NCBI RefSeq assembly: GCF_035013165.1
Contig: NZ_JAYGJQ010000002.1
Coordinates: 682,001 to 746,000, forward strand
Reading direction: 5' to 3'
Length of the DNA stretch: 64,000 nt
DNA from: Bacteriovorax sp. PP10
GTDB taxonomy: Bacteria; Bdellovibrionota; Bacteriovoracia; Bacteriovoracales; Bacteriovoracaceae
Shown here one piece after another: positions 63,004 through 64,000 of this stretch (its first letter is position 1; every line of letters begins with the position of its first letter). Under the pieces are notes generated by a model. That model saw only the letters and a program-made list of their open reading frames with translations, made no database searches and had not been told where the DNA came from. Both the position numbers and the translations under genes were made by a program.

Positions 63004-63906
63004 ATGAGCAACGAAACACAGACCCTTCCATGGGGACAAAAAGAAAAAGATCTTTGGTTTAAAGAGCAAGTCATTAAACGCTCATACCTGGAAGAAGTGG
63101 TTACTAAGATTAATAAACTTAGAGACACCTTTGAAATTTCACAATACGGCTCACTTTCAATTGATCCAAATAAATACCCAGTTTTTTTAATGAAAACGAA
63201 AAACTTTGATTCTTCAAAACCAACTGTTCTCATTACTGGTGGCGTTCATGGATATGAAACGAGTGGAGTACACGGCGCTCTTCTTTTCATGGAAAAACAC
63301 ATCTCGAATTATTCAAACGATTTTAACTTCATTTGCGCTCCTTGTATCAGTCCTTGGGGCTATGAAACAGTTAATCGCTGGAACAATCTTGCCATCGATC
63401 CTAATCGTTCATTCTATCAGGATAGCCCTGCCGAAGAATGCAAACTGTTTTTGAACGCCATCTCAGCGCTTAACATAAACCTTTTTGCTCATTTCGATCT
63501 CCATGAAACAACTGACACAGACAACACTATTTTCAGAATCGCACTTGAACAAAGAGATGCTATCAAGAAAGAGTTTTCAGAAATCCCCGACGGCTTCTAC
63601 GTTGTAGGTAGTACTCATAAACCTCAGGGCGAATTTCAAAAAGCTGTTATTGAATCTGTAAGAAAAATTACACACATTGCTCCAACAGATGAAAGAGGGA
63701 TGCTAATCGGTAAAAAAATCGAAAGTGAAGGTGTCGTTAATTACGATATGAAAAAGCTTTTCCTATGCGGTGGTTTTTCTGATGCTGAATATTCAACGAC
63801 TACTGAAGTTTATCCAGATAGTCCCAAAGTGACTGATGAGATTTGTAATCTTGCTCAAGTCGCAGCTATCTGCGGTGGTTTAGACTTTATAAAGAGATGT
63901 AAATAG
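63004..63906 (+). CDS. M14/AspA-AstE-like zinc carboxypeptidase or deacylase
   Basis: 300 residues. GGVHGYETSG holds the HxxE zinc pair, HFDLHET gives the third ligand, and SPWGYETVNRWNNLAIDPNRSF is the substrate-binding block of the M14 family, in which succinylglutamate desuccinylase and aspartoacylase belong. No signal peptide, so cytoplasmic. An amino-acid deacylase or a cell-wall-peptide carboxypeptidase is possible. The DNA after it to the window end shows no gene I can support. Confidence 0.85.
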   Translation: MSNETQTLPWGQKEKDLWFKEQVIKRSYLEEVVTKINKLRDTFEISQYGSLSIDPNKYPVFLMKTKNFDSSKPTVLITGGVHGYETSGVHGALLFMEKHISNYSNDFNFICAPCISPWGYETVNRWNNLAIDPNRSFYQDSPAEECKLFLNAISALNINLFAHFDLHETTDTDNTIFRIALEQRDAIKKEFSEIPDGFYVVGSTHKPQGEFQKAVIESVRKITHIAPTDERGMLIGKKIESEGVVNYDMKKLFLCGGFSDAEYSTTTEVYPDSPKVTDEICNLAQVAAICGGLDFIKRCK

Positions 63907-64000
63907 GCAGCAGCTGTGTCCGGCTTTGAGAAGGGCATCTTAGTAAAATGCTTCGAGAAGAATTCATTGGGAATTTGAGCATTAAGTAGTGAATTTAATA

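Noticed and set aside
1-64000. CRISPR array.
   Set aside because: Repeats found are interspersed palindromes without regular spacers; no cas gene is seen.

Overview
The window reads as chromosomal DNA of a low-to-moderate GC, Gram-negative, didermal bacterium, most likely a member of the Bdellovibrionota close to Bacteriovorax. This is inferred from gene style: a Pal/CpoB envelope block, a very high density of lipoproteins and secreted proteases, and small intergenic gaps. No rRNA is present to confirm it.

Positions 1-14.1 kb hold a pigment-type aryl polyene biosynthesis cluster. A HAL/PAL/TAL ammonia-lyase and a short adenylate-forming ligase should provide and activate an aromatic starter. 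An ACP, two ketosynthases, a short ketosynthase-like partner, a FabG-type reductase and two hotdog dehydratases should build the polyene. A carotenoid-desaturase-like oxidoreductase and a flavin-dependent halogenase (with the WxWxIP signature) should tailor it. A PlsC acyltransferase and a GT2-DUF2062-acyltransferase fusion on the minus strand probably attach it to a lipid. No exporter is visible; the lipoproteins at the left edge may belong to the cluster. From 14.0 to 24.3 kb lie envelope and housekeeping genes: a beta-lactamase-fold hydrolase, a metallophosphatase-triheme cytochrome, CpoB, a small lipoprotein, Pal, a 951-residue HEXXH protein with a barrel-like C terminus, small membrane proteins and an FHA protein.

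A complete tmRNA gene (24336-24709, tag peptide AESNDFSYAMAA) marks the left edge of an AT-rich accessory region that runs to recQ (36.7 kb). A displaced, decayed 152-bp copy of the ssrA 3' end lies at 28460-28611, an integration footprint. The region carries a helicase-less type ISP-like restriction-modification enzyme, a SIR2 protein next to a membrane coiled-coil protein, a retron, decayed gene fragments, a HEPN protein and a NACHT NTPase. The retron is complete: a promoter, a foldable msr-msd RNA with a matching a1/a2 repeat, an St85/RcaT-like effector and a reverse transcriptase with NAxxH and YADD motifs. A terminator-like hairpin lies just after the RNA, inside the start of the effector gene. 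I read the region as a defense island.

From 36.7 to 64 kb, core genes (RecQ, LysR regulator, PRMT-like methyltransferase, DEDDh exonuclease, oligopeptide-binding protein) are mixed with many lineage-specific secreted proteins and proteases. This half also holds two families of short interspersed palindromes. Family A has about a dozen full or half copies built on CCAGCAGACTT, and its first copies lie in the defense island. Family B has three clusters built on TGCCGAAATTTCGGCA-like 16-mers. I saw neither family in the first 28 kb.
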